Shown piece by piece: positions 32,158 through 42,291 of a stretch of 64,000 nt of DNA. The notes under the pieces were generated by a model. It did not search any database, was not told where the DNA came from, and saw only the letters and a program-made list of their open reading frames with translations. A program made the translations under genes and the position numbers. Position 1 is the stretch's first letter, and each line of letters begins with the position of its first letter. The DNA is from Litsea cubeba (lineage: Eukaryota > Streptophyta > Magnoliopsida > Laurales > Lauraceae): the NCBI GenBank assembly GCA_012931725.1, contig CM022944.1:108545558-108609557 (forward strand). Reading direction: 5' to 3'.

Positions 32158-33735
32158 ATGAAAATCATAAGAATGGATTCCACTAGTTTAGACTTTGTAG
32201 ATTCTTGTGTAGATTCCTCTAGACCCCTCCTTCTTCCATCTATTGGAGATTCTAACATTAAAATGAATGAATCTAAATCTAAATCAAAAGAAGAAGAATA
32301 TGATGAAAATGAAGCTTATGAGGAATTGTACACATGGTCCTTAGAGCTTTCTAAGAAGAATAAAAGATTAAAAGAAGAATCTAAAAGGCTAAACCAAGAA
32401 TTAGTCTCTTCAAAAGATGAACTTAGAGAAAAAGAAGAATTAATAAATTGTACAGAATCTAAGTTCATGATCTCTTTGCATAACCTATATAATGCTCAAG
32501 ATGAATTAAAAGATTTAAAGATAGGTTATGACAATCTTAATAAGGAAAATTCTAAACTAAGAGATCAATTACAAAGGCAAGACAAAGACTTTAACAATCT
32601 TGAATCTAAGTCAAGTATCTCTAAGGAAAATTTATCTAATGCTCAAATTGAACTAAATAAAACAAAGATAAATTGTGATGAGCTTAAGAAAGAAAATTTA
32701 AGTCTAAGAGATACTTTAAAAAGACAAGATGAGAACATTATCCATTTAAGATCCAAGTTGACAATTTCAATGGAAAACTTGTCAAATGCTCAAAATAATT
32801 TAAACACCTTAGAACTTGGATCTAATGTTGTTAATGAACTTGAAATGAAGTTAAAACTTGCCAATGAAGAGCTAATCAAATTTAAGGGAATTGAACAAGA
32901 ACTAACTAAAGTTAAAAATAAGAATTCAACCCTTAAAACCAAAGTCACTCAACTTGAAACATACAAACAAAAGTATGAGTGCAAATTTACCCAAAGTGAA
33001 GAAAGATTGGAAAAGTTATTTAAATTGGGTAAATCAAAAGGAGATAGGACGGGTCTTGGATTTGATAGGAATACCTCATATGACCCTAAATTCACCAACA
33101 CTTTTGTGAAAGGTGAGTCCTCATTCTCTAGCACTCACACTTCTTTGCCCATGTCTAAATGTAATTATTGTGGCATTGAAGGACATTTTAGGTTTGAGTG
33201 CAAACAAAGAAGAAGCAATGTGTCTAAATCCATATTTGAACCAAAGAAAGGTAAATCAAATTCTATGATGGATAAGACACCAAAAACCAAGGAGAACTCC
33301 ATGAAGCTTAAACAAGTAAAATCAATTAAGAAGGAGTCTCCTAAAATAGATTCTAAAAAGATTAAACAAGTTAAATCTAGTTTAAAAGAATCTATAAATA
33401 AAAAGGTTCTCAACCTACCTCCCTTAACTCAACAAATGAAAGAACTTTTGAAGAAAGTTGCAAAGATAAATTTGAAATTCAAAAGTCAATTAAAGGGAGG
33501 AGATAAGAAGAAAAGAAAAATGGTTCAAACCCCAAAGAAGCAAACTCACCAAAAGACTAATCACCAATCTAAGCTAAACTTAGTTAAATCTATATCTCAT
33601 GGTGATAAGTCTAAGTTAATAATTTATCAAGTTAAATCTCCTAGAGTTGGTGAGAAGTTTAAGTTAGACCTCAAAGTTCATCCATCCCAAGACCTTAGGT
33701 GGATTCCCAAAGTTAGACAAATAGACAAACCTTAG
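32158..33735 (+). CDS. gag: Element B Gag-like protein without capsid domain
   Basis: 525 residues from the first suitable ATG. Residues about 40-290 are a long Lys/Glu/Asn/Leu coiled coil with three internal repeats of a 'LSNAQxxLN' pattern. A perfect CX2CX4HX4C zinc knuckle is at 335-348 (CNYCGIEGHFRFEC), followed by a very basic tail. The beginning (AYEELYTWSLELSKKNKRLK) aligns with about residue 390 onward of element A Gag, so the capsid-like domain and the first knuckle are absent. It probably binds nucleic acid and may oligomerise, but it cannot be expected to build particles alone. The frame is intact in a young element, which suggests it is or was until recently used. No pol follows. 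Confidence 0.85.
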   Translation: MKIIRMDSTSLDFVDSCVDSSRPLLLPSIGDSNIKMNESKSKSKEEEYDENEAYEELYTWSLELSKKNKRLKEESKRLNQELVSSKDELREKEELINCTESKFMISLHNLYNAQDELKDLKIGYDNLNKENSKLRDQLQRQDKDFNNLESKSSISKENLSNAQIELNKTKINCDELKKENLSLRDTLKRQDENIIHLRSKLTISMENLSNAQNNLNTLELGSNVVNELEMKLKLANEELIKFKGIEQELTKVKNKNSTLKTKVTQLETYKQKYECKFTQSEERLEKLFKLGKSKGDRTGLGFDRNTSYDPKFTNTFVKGESSFSSTHTSLPMSKCNYCGIEGHFRFECKQRRSNVSKSIFEPKKGKSNSMMDKTPKTKENSMKLKQVKSIKKESPKIDSKKIKQVKSSLKESINKKVLNLPPLTQQMKELLKKVAKINLKFKSQLKGGDKKKRKMVQTPKKQTHQKTNHQSKLNLVKSISHGDKSKLIIYQVKSPRVGEKFKLDLKVHPSQDLRWIPKVRQIDKP

Positions 33736-33750
33736 GGCCTTGGACCTCAT

Positions 33751-35544
33751 TGACCAACCTAACCTTAATAGTTAAATCTTTTTGTTGGTCATGATTGCAT
33801 TTGCATTTTATTTTCTTTCTTAGTTACATTTTTTAAAATGCATTTGTTTCTTTATGATCATTTGATTTGTCTTCATGTACTTCCCTAAGTCACATATCAT
33901 GGTTTTCAAAATCATTTGATTGTATTTCTCACATGTTAGATTTGCTTTTTATAGTCACATCTTGTTTGCATTTCTACATGTTCAATTGATTTTGGGTTCA
34001 AAGCTTTCATAGCTAGATCTTTCATAATCGATTGATGTTGCAATATCATTTGTTTGTATATCTTAGTTAGATTATCTTGAAAAACAAATGATTTAAAACA
34101 ATTTAGTTTTTCCATAAATTTCTAAGTTATATCTTTTGATATGGAAAATATGTTTTCTTCAATTTCATACTCATTTTGTCCATTGTTGGATTTTGTTTAT
34201 GATTTGAAGATTGTTTGAATGGAATTGCTTTAAAACATCATTAGTTATATTCTTCAAAGCATGTTCCATGTTGTCATTTCCTTTTGTATTTGATTATGCC
34301 ATTTCAAATGGAAATGAATATTATGATAGACTTTTTGCATCTATGATCATTTAGTTACATTCGTTTTTTTTTTTGTGAATGTTTATTTGTTCCTTGTATG
34401 GTTGTGCTCCTTAATTATTTTTGTAGTTACCATACTAGAACCCAAAAATCCATCCTCTTGCTTTCTAGTTTTATTTTTCTTGGATGGTTATGTTGTTGAC
34501 TCATGTGTATATTTCTTATTGGTATCATTCATTATACATGTTTCAACTTCATAGTAGTGTTTGATCATATGAACCTATTTGAAATTCATTTCTTGAATTA
34601 CATAGTTATATCTCTTGAATGATGGATTTCTTAGATGTTGTATTCATATGGTTGACACTTTGGAAATTGCATATTCTTATAAGTCATATATTTTCAAAAT
34701 GCAATTTCTCATGTTCATCACTATGCTCAATAGTTATATCATTAAAGTGATGAATATTCATTTATGTTGCTTGATGGAATCTTGTGTTTGTCACATGCTT
34801 GCTCTCAAACATGTTCCATATTCAATTGGTAATCAAATGATATCATTTTCAATTAGTATAACTTCCAATTGATGTTATATATTTGTGATAAACCTTGTGC
34901 ACATTGGATTAAACTTGATAGTAATATGTCTTTGTTCCATGTCACATTCCATTAGCTTCATAAATGGTCATGTTTGCCACCTCTCTTGCTTATTTGGTTA
35001 AATCTCGTGACCACCATGTTTATGTGTTAATAAACTTGGTTGGTTAATGATTGAGGTAGGCATCATGGTTTGAATTTCATTTCACTCATCTTACACTTGA
35101 TAGTCATATTTTATGATTGAGTGAAATGATTTCAAAATTTACATAGCATATGATTTTCATAGTTATATTATTTGATGCTATGTTTAGTAAACCCCTTATC
35201 ATCATGGATAGCTCTAACTTGGATTAATCCTTCTAGTTACATTCCTTAAGTCCATTTTAGAGTGATTGAGCTAATAAGTCATACTCTTAAATCTCAATTG
35301 ATATGGTTCTTATTTCAATTGGTATCCATGATAGATTAACCTTTTGACCTTGCTCTTCAACTTTCCTTAAGCTTATAGGTCAATTGGTTTCTCTCCAATT
35401 TGGTAATTTGATCATTGAGCCTTATAGTTAATCATTATCAATTGGTATCTAATCCTTCCCTTGAAGTTATCCCTCAATTGGTTAAACCATCTTCTTCTTG
35501 CATCTAATAGTTATATTCTTGTCAAAAGTATGACAAAAGAAGAT
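33751..35544 (+). other. Array of about 30 small hairpins with unrelated stems and a shared loop motif
   Basis: Between gag and the 3' LTR, inverted repeats follow one another every 50-80 bases. Perfect stems: TGACCAAC 33751/33784; TGCATTTT 33802/33835; ATCATTTGTTT 34045/34082; TTTTCCATA 34108/34140; CATTTCC 34275/34310; GTATGGT 34396/34429; CCATCC 34450/34482; GAAATTGCAT 34663/34699; TTCATCACT 34714/34746; CAATTGG 34823/34865; CATTTCACTCA 35078/35118; ACATAGCAT 35141/35175; TTGACCT 35344/35377; ATCTTCTT 35489/35537. Imperfect but clear stems start at 33932, 33983, 34156, 34219, 34495, 34774, 34901, 34959, 35212, 35265 and 35395. Most loops are 21-29 bases and carry a motif near TAGTYAYAT, for example at 33769, 33821, 33952, 34064, 34242, 34352, 34603, 34731, 35101, 35160, 35234 and 35508. 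Stems are unrelated to each other. Function is unknown. Confidence 0.85.
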
Positions 35545-35549
35545 TATGG

Positions 35550-36094
35550 ATTGAGGGGGAGTAAACCTTCTAAGGAAGCATTAGAGATGATCAAATTCAC
35601 CATTGCTATTCCCTTATAGCTTACTCACATGCATAATAGCCTGTTAAGTATTTCATTTTCGATTTCATTTGTTAACAGGTGCTACTAAAGGTATTTTCCT
35701 TGTTTCATGTGTGTAGGTACCCCTTTTCAATTGATACCTTTGCAATTTAATGGCAAAGGGGGAGAAAGGATTAAGGGGGAGAAAATGCTCTAGCTACCCA
35801 AAAAGGGAGAAAGATCAAAGGGGGAGAGAGCATTCAATGGCAAAGGGAGAGAAAGACCAAGGAGAGAGAGTGCTTGGTCTAAGGGGGAGAGAAGATAAAA
35901 GAAAGAAAGCTTGGAGCTAAGGACAAGAAGAATGAAGATCAAAAGAGCTAAAGCCCAAGCTAAGTGAAGGAGCATCCGGAGATTTCAAGAATTGTCCAGC
36001 CAAGGAGGAGCTGAAGACTGTGTGTGAACTCTTAGTGTTGAGCAAGGTTTGCCAACATATTGAAGGTTTGCCATCAAATTGCAAAGGGGGAGAT
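35550..36094 (+). other. Element B polypurine-rich 3' region
   Basis: Repeated GGGGGAG tracts near 35552, 35753, 35772, 35815 and 35879, and the functional tract GCAAAGGGGGAGAT at 36081-36094 next to the LTR. The motif AACAGGTGCTACTAA (35674-35688) is shared with element A. No gene is visible; the sequence is mainly A/G with GGGAGA repeats. Confidence 0.8.
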
Positions 36095-37873
36095 TGTTAG
36101 GTTTTTGTTTATTGCAATTTGATGGATGCATCATTCATTTTATTCATCATTTGAATTCACACACATGCATTGATTTAGAAAATCTTGAAATCTTGATTTA
36201 CACATGCATTGTTTTAAACCTTGTAAATCATATGTTTCATGCATGTTTTGGTTTTCATCTTGGATGCATTTTATTTGAAAAAGGATTTTTACAAATCAAG
36301 CTAGCCAATGATTTAAAGTTTCAAATGATTTTTGGCTTTTTATGTTTCATGTTTTTAAGCCGCTTAGAATGATTTAAAACATGATTCCAAGCTTGATTTA
36401 TTGGCCCAAAAAATCCCCAAGGAAAAATACTTTAAAATATGCAAAATAAGCATTTTTGGGGGAAATGGTCCAGGGGACCCGGTCGACCCGCAGTGTGGCC
36501 GGTCGACCGAGCCCATGGACCCGGTCGACCGAGCCCACTGCGGGTCGACCGGGAAAGAGCCAACGGCTCTTTTTTCAAACGGTCAGTTTTATGACCGTTG
36601 GAGGCCAGGTCGACCGGGGCTTTTATGGGGTCGACCGGGCACTCGCAGAACTCAACTTTTTGAGTATAAAAAGGGGTTCATTCCCATTTAAAGTGTGTTG
36701 ATCAAAGTGGAACTCTCAAGCCTTCTTGAGGTGTTTGAAGAGAAGAAAAAGGGGATGAACTAAGAGAGATCAAAGGGGGTCATTAGTAAAGCTCAAGCTT
36801 GGATTAAGGAAGTTAAATCACTAAGTAAGCTTTACCTCTCTTAATCATTTGTTATATGCTTAGTTTTAAATCTTTGGTAAATGATTTTTAGCATGATAAC
36901 AATGATGTTTTGAATCCTTATCATATTTAATCTTTGATCTATTTGTATTGGATTCTACTTCTTGATTCAAACCAAGTTTGTTTTATAAACTTTGTTAATC
37001 ATGTTTTGTCAAAACCTTTGATTTGTTTTATAAACATGTTTCATTAACTTGTTTGAATCATCTTTGTTGTTTTCATTCATTTGAACTTTAGTTAAACTAA
37101 TTTGTTTTGAAAACAACATTGAATGTGCATCACATGTTTAGACATAATTAATTTCATACAACTTGTGTCATCTTGATTTTCATAAATCATTTACAAGTTA
37201 GTATTTGTGTACATGTGATTTGCATAACACTTCAATCAAATCTTTTTATGAGCATTAAACTTTTGAATTGCTTTAAGCATAAAATAGATTGAGCTTAATT
37301 TTAAACTTGATTGAAGTTTTCACACACACACTTCATTAGCATTCATCTTTGTAATTCTTAGTGTTGGTGTGAGTTTGTTATTCACTTTCATATCCGCCTA
37401 TCTTAGAGGCAAATTTTTTGAGCTAAATTGTAATCTCATTAGAGTGTTTTGTGGACACTTTCTTTGAGAGAAATCCTTCGTTGTAAAGGTTATTGCTTAG
37501 CCTAAGAAAAGCATTGTGTAAAGGTTATTGCTTAGCCTATAAAAGCACATTGTAAGGTTATTGCTTAGCCTAGAAAAGCATAGTTGTAAAGGTTATTGCT
37601 TAGCCTTTTGAAAAGCATAATAGTGGAAATCCGGTGGGGTGTGAGGAACACAAGCCGGTAGTGGATGTAGGCATTGAGGCCGAACCACTATAAATATTGT
37701 GTTGTGGTGCATGCTCTTGTGATGATTGTATGTATTTAGCTTCCGCATTGTGCTTGTTATCATCACTAGTGACTAGTTAGTTTATAGAAAATTAAAATTG
37801 GTCATAATTAGTCATTAAGTGTAGCTCACCCTATTCACCCCCCCCTCTAGGGTTAGGATCCCAAGGACTTTCA
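36095..37873 (+). repeat. Element B right (3') LTR
   Basis: 1779 bp, the same length as the left LTR and nearly identical. It ends GGACTTTCA and is followed by TSD GTTCA at 37874-37878. Confidence 0.95.
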
Positions 37874-38149
37874 GTTCATGTATGGTTGAACCCTCAAATT
37901 CTATATGCATACACTAAAAATTTGAGTTTCTTGTTCGTAATCTCGATTCACATCGAAATCGATTGTATCATTGGTTCGTTTATTTGGATCTGTGTCGTAG
38001 ACTTGATCACTAACAACATCACCAACTTCATAGGTATCTAATTTCAGTGAGTCATCCGCATCTCGATGTTCGTTGTAGATCGGACCATCTTCAACATCAT
38101 TACCTTTGTACACAATAATATATTGATGATCACAAATACAAGAAGATGA

Positions 38150-40130
38150 ATTGAGTAGTGACTGCTATTATCTTGTCTATTTTTGTCCCTGTGTGAATTG
38201 CCCATTTTATTAAGTCTTGAATTAGGAGAGGCCCCTATACGATTGAAACTACTTCCTCTCTAATTGTATTGGGCTTCACGTGAGCGTGTTTGTACACCCT
38301 CAGAAGTGGGAAGCATCCAATATTGGCCTAGTTTGGGTCCTGTTCATGTTGGTCCATTATTGGCCTAGTTTGTTCCTGTTCATGCCGTCCGTTTATTTCT
38401 GCTTTATTGGGCCCCTTGGATAAAAAAAAAATGGGGATTGATGGATGCAATGGATTAGTCCACTATTTTTTTTATTTCCCTGCGTAATTTGGAATCTTTT
38501 AGACCTAATGGGGAGATCCAATCTACAGCTATCTTTGCACTTCATTCAATGTTTTGACCAAATTTCTTTTTATCTTGCCGTAACATGGATGTTGAATTCC
38601 TTCGATCTATTAAGTAAATCCTGGTTACTTTATGCCAGATCTATCACATATCAGTATAGGTCTAATATGTTGGATGCTACAACAACTCCCCCATTCATTT
38701 GAGCATTGTCTGTCATTATAATAACCAATATGGTCGACATAATTAACTTCCAAAAAAAGAAAGGAACAAGTTGATTGAAGGCTGTTCACTTAAAAGTTAT
38801 TATCTTGTTGGTTTTGGTCCCTTGTTTTTTTTTTTGCTTGAATTGGCCATTTTATTAATTCTCTAATCATTAGAGGTTCCTATATGATTGAAATTAGTTC
38901 GTCTCCAAAGAGTACCGAGCATCCCATTAGAGGGTTTTTGGAGCCCAAAAGTTGTACTTGTAAGCCCGCCACATGGTTGATATTGTGGCAGAAGTTTGGG
39001 CGTCCGGTATGAGCCTAGTTTGGGTCATGTTCACTTGGGTCCAATTAATGACATTGCTGCACATTTATTTATCTAATATTTGCCCCCTTCGATGCAAAAT
39101 GGGGATTGATGGGTGTAATCAAATGATCAATTAATTTTCTTATTTGTATCCTAAATATTTTAGAATCTTTTGGATCTCATACAGAAATCCAATATGCGGC
39201 GATGTTGATACTTCATACCATGTTTTGACCATAAGTTATTGATATTGGCTTAACATGGATGCTTAATTCCTTCGATCTATCAAGCCAATCCGATTAATTT
39301 TAGGCCAAATCTGTCACATATCCCTATAGGTCTTGTCTATTAGCAGCTTGAAAGACTTCCCCCATTGAATTGAGCAATGCCTGCCATTATAATGACAAAT
39401 ATGGTCCACATAATCAACTTCCCGAGCGGTGTTGTAGACCCCCTGAATTGTTCCTCGTATGACCAGCCACGTGGCTGATTTTGTGAACGGACTTTGGACA
39501 ACCAATATGGGCGTAGTGTGGGTCATGTTTGGGTGGGCCACATATGTGAAATTGCCTGCATTATTTGGCCCATTTGATAAGAAATGGGGATCGATGGATG
39601 GAATCAATTGATCTACTCATTTTCTGATTTAGATCCCTTGAAAATCTAGATACTTTTGGTTTAATCGGGCAATCCAATTTGCAACGACCTTGGCACTTGA
39701 TTCCATGTTTTGACCTAAATTTATCTATCCTGCCTCAAAATGGATGTTGAATTCTTTTGATATATTTCAAGTGGATCGAGGTAATTACTGACCATGTTTG
39801 TCACATATCCGTATAAGGCTGAACTAGTGGCTACTGCAAAGACTCCTCTGTTGAATTGAGCAGTGGCTGCTATTATCTTGTTGATTTCAGTCCCTTTGTG
39901 ACTTGCCCGTTCTATTAAGTCTCGAATTACAAGAGGTTCCTATACGATTGAAACTACTTCCTCGAAATTGTATTGGGCATCACATGAGCATGTTTGTGGA
40001 CCCTCGAAAGTGGGAAACGTCCACATGGCTGATTTTGTGAGCGAAGTTTCAGCATCCAATATGGGCCTAGCTTGGGTCGTGTTCTTATGGGTCTATTATG
40101 GGTTGTTTCATCAAATTACTTCCTCTCTCT
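38150..40130. repeat. Diverged tandem copies of repeat family Q
   Basis: At least three partial copies with the same landmark order: TATTATCTTGTTGGTTT, GTCCCTTTGTG, TTATTAAGTCT, CCTATACGATTGAAACTA, TGGCTGATTTTGTG, CCTAGTTTGGGTC, AAATGGGGATTGATGG, ACATGGATGTTGAATTC, TCACATATC, ATTGAATTGAGCA. The 'GGATG(T/C)T(G/T)AATTCCTTCGATC' landmark lies near 38586, 39254 and 39742. Copies are 500-670 bp and diverged. A short acidic frame on the minus strand near 37901-38113 is not supported as a gene. Confidence 0.65.
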
Positions 40131-40140
40131 TTGTTTGTGC

Positions 40141-40339
40141 AAGGCTAGCAATGAAAATGTTGCAAAGATGGTAAGGAATTGATGGTTCATTCTAGAATAC
40201 TGTACTCTTCTACTTGTTTTTCTTGATAGTTTATTTTTCCCTCATCGGTGACACATTTTTTTTTCTCTTTTCAAGTGGATACCTGAACTGAAACATTATG
40301 TGCATGGTGTTCCCATTGCCCTCATTGGGACAAAACTTG
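40141..40339 (+). pseudogene. ROP/RAC GTPase, second fragment (end of one exon plus one exon)
   Basis: 40141-40170 ends ENVAKM before GTAAGG. 40276-40339 follows TTTTCAAG and encodes WIPELKHYVHGVPIALIGTK, 64 nt as in a normal ROP exon. The intron between aligns with the one at 26426-26528, and the downstream flank also aligns, so this is a duplicate of a genomic segment and not a retrocopy. Upstream it is broken by family Q sequence. It keeps the Trp that the 26 kb copy lost, so the two decayed separately. Confidence 0.8.
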
Positions 40340-42222
40340 GTTGGACTTTTCTTAGCGAGTTTAGTTTATCAACTTGTTATCACTCTCTATTGTTATTGTT
40401 GTCATGGACTGAATATGTTATGGCTTCAAATATCCAAGATTATCATTCGTAGGCTTTGCATCTTGCTTGCAGCATTTTGTTCAATTCATTTGGTTTCACT
40501 GTTTGATCTGTTGCTAATTCTTGTACTTCTATTTCCTTATCCTTCTTGCTGAGTTGAACTTTCATTTGATTAAATTTCTTTTCATAAAAATATTACAGCT
40601 TGTGCATCTCTTTGAATTATTTGCTTTATGACTTGCTATACTGAGCTTGTGCATCTCTCTCTCTCTCTTTCTTTTTATGTGTTATTAACAATGTTGATAG
40701 ATTAGAGGCATCATTCTCTCACATAAAGAAGGAATTCAGTTTTCTGTTGATTTGGCCCTTTTTTCTGTTGATTTGTGTGCCTTTTGTTTGTATTGGTGGT
40801 TTGCTTCTTGTAGCCTTTGTGCCTTTTGTGGTCTTTTATTCGTGTCGAGTCTTTTTTGTGGCCTTCATCCGGCTTTTTGGTTCAGTACAGATCTCTTGTA
40901 CTTTATAGTTTTTCTCTTGTCAATAAAATTTCAGATAACATTCAAAAAAAATGTTGATGGTAAAATGGGTTTTCTTTGGATGTTGACAAGAGCTCACAAC
41001 ACAATTGGAATGTGCTCAATGTTGCAACCGAAAGGTCTTGGGTTCGAAAAATGGGTTTTCTTTTCTTTATTGATTTTATTTCTGTAATGAGGGTATTTTG
41101 TTGGACTGGGTTTTGTTTATTACAATCATTTCAATTTGATGTCATGTGTTTTTCAATCTTTTTATGGTCATTGATAGGAAGCTTTATGGAGATTTTAGGA
41201 ATACCTCCTTTTAATTGTGCACAATAATTATCTCTTTGTTTTGGTAGTAAAATTGGTTTACTTCTCTTTGGATTATGTAGGTGTAGATTTTTATTTTTTT
41301 TACTATCTTGTCATACTTTTTATTATGTTGTTGGTTTTAACCATGTTGTGGTGATGGTAAAATGGGTTTTCTTTGGATTTTAACTAGAGTTTGTATCACA
41401 ATTTGAAAGTGCTCAATGTTGCAACCAAAGGGTAGCTCGAATCATCTTACCATTCAAAAGCGATTTCTTTTCTTTTTTTCTTTTTGGTTTTTTTGTTGTT
41501 GTAATCTTTGTATTTTTTTCAGGCTGGGATTTGCTTATTAGAATTGTTTCAATAAAAACTCATGCTTTTTTTCACGTTAATTATAACCTTTAAAAAAGGA
41601 TTTTTATTGGTTTTGTTTTTGAAATCTTGGTGTTTTTGTCAGATCATGTTTTGTTCATTATAATTGTTTTTTTTTTTTGATGTCATTGTTTTGAGTTACA
41701 CTGCCAAGTTAATTTAAGTGCTACAAGATTGACAGAATAGTTATATTAAAACCATATGCTATAAAGAGTTTCTATCTAAAACTGTGACATGAACAATGAG
41801 ATGAAGTACATCAGGCATAATGTCTAACAAGAAAAAAAAACTCATGAACCTCACATGGATTCGCTCAGTTTTCTATTTGGCAATTTAAATGTTATAACTT
41901 TCCAATTTAATGGTGGCGTAGATACCCAATTTTTCGAGCTTCTTTGTTGCATTTAATTTTTGTATGTCTCCCTACCACCATGACATTAAGGTGCAATTTT
42001 CAGTTTAACAAAGTAGTTGTAGGCCACATATGCGAAATTGGACCTTCCAATTCCAATGGTGGGCATTTTTGGGCTTGGGGCCTTGAATGTGCAATGGAAA
42101 ACAACAACCCACATTTTGTGAGAATTTTGTATTAATTAATGGTATTTTAGAGACTATTATAGTAGATTTTGATTCCCTTTCGTCTCTCTCTCTCTGTACC
42201 ATTTTTTTTTGTTTCTCTTCAG
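40340..42222. repeat. Noncoding; direct repeats about 394 bp apart
   Basis: 40957-41060 and 41351-41450 share GGTAAAATGGGTTTTCTTTGGA and GTGCTCAATGTTGCAACC blocks. The first also has GGTCTTGGGTTCGAAA, which resembles a pol III B box, so a SINE relic is possible. A repeated 'GTTT(A/G)TTA(C/T)AAT...TTTCAAT' block follows. No gene was recognised before the exon at 42223. Confidence 0.4.
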
Positions 42223-42291
42223 ATTGCACAACTTTTACTTGTAGTATCGAGCAATAGTGTGAAGGGCCTCGTGGAGAGAGTGATGAGCAAT
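42223..42291 (+). CDS. Candidate exon of an unidentified gene
   Basis: A 69-nt open block after TTTCTCTTCAG and before GTAAGT, encoding IAQLLLVVSSNSVKGLVERV and three more residues in phase 0. Both splice signals are strong. It would join in frame with the exon ending at 28478, which suggests one gene with a ~13.7-kb intron holding element B. Further candidate blocks lie at 42436-42495 (before GTAAAA) and from 43199 (after TTTCTGGCAG), with weaker support. Family unknown. Confidence 0.45.

Larger units (their letters stand above)
30281..37873 (+). mobile_element. Element B: young non-autonomous Sirevirus-like element (TR-GAG type)
   Basis: 7593 bp. It has two 1779-bp LTRs that differ by eye at one position (32050 T, 37864 A), TSD GTTCA, a PBS, a 525-codon Gag-like ORF, a long noncoding region and a polypurine tract. 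There is no protease, integrase, RT or RNase H sequence on either strand. Shared LTR architecture, multiple AAGGGGGAG tracts and a related coiled-coil Gag place it next to element A, but it is not a simple deletion of A, as LTR and internal sequence differ widely. The near-identical LTRs imply recent mobility, so the pol functions were supplied in trans. Confidence 0.93.

Noticed and set aside
33751..35544. CRISPR-like array or cluster of MITEs
   Set aside because: The regularly spaced inverted repeats have no identical direct repeats, and stems differ in every unit, so neither a CRISPR array nor repeated MITE insertion fits. The host is also a eukaryote.
33751..35544. microRNA gene cluster
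   Set aside because: Stems of 6-14 bp are too short for conventional plant miRNA precursors, although siRNA production from the whole region cannot be excluded.
37901..38113. Minus-strand acidic 70-codon frame
   Set aside because: Composition recalls transposon-encoded acidic tails, but there is no recognisable domain, neighbour or repeat boundary.
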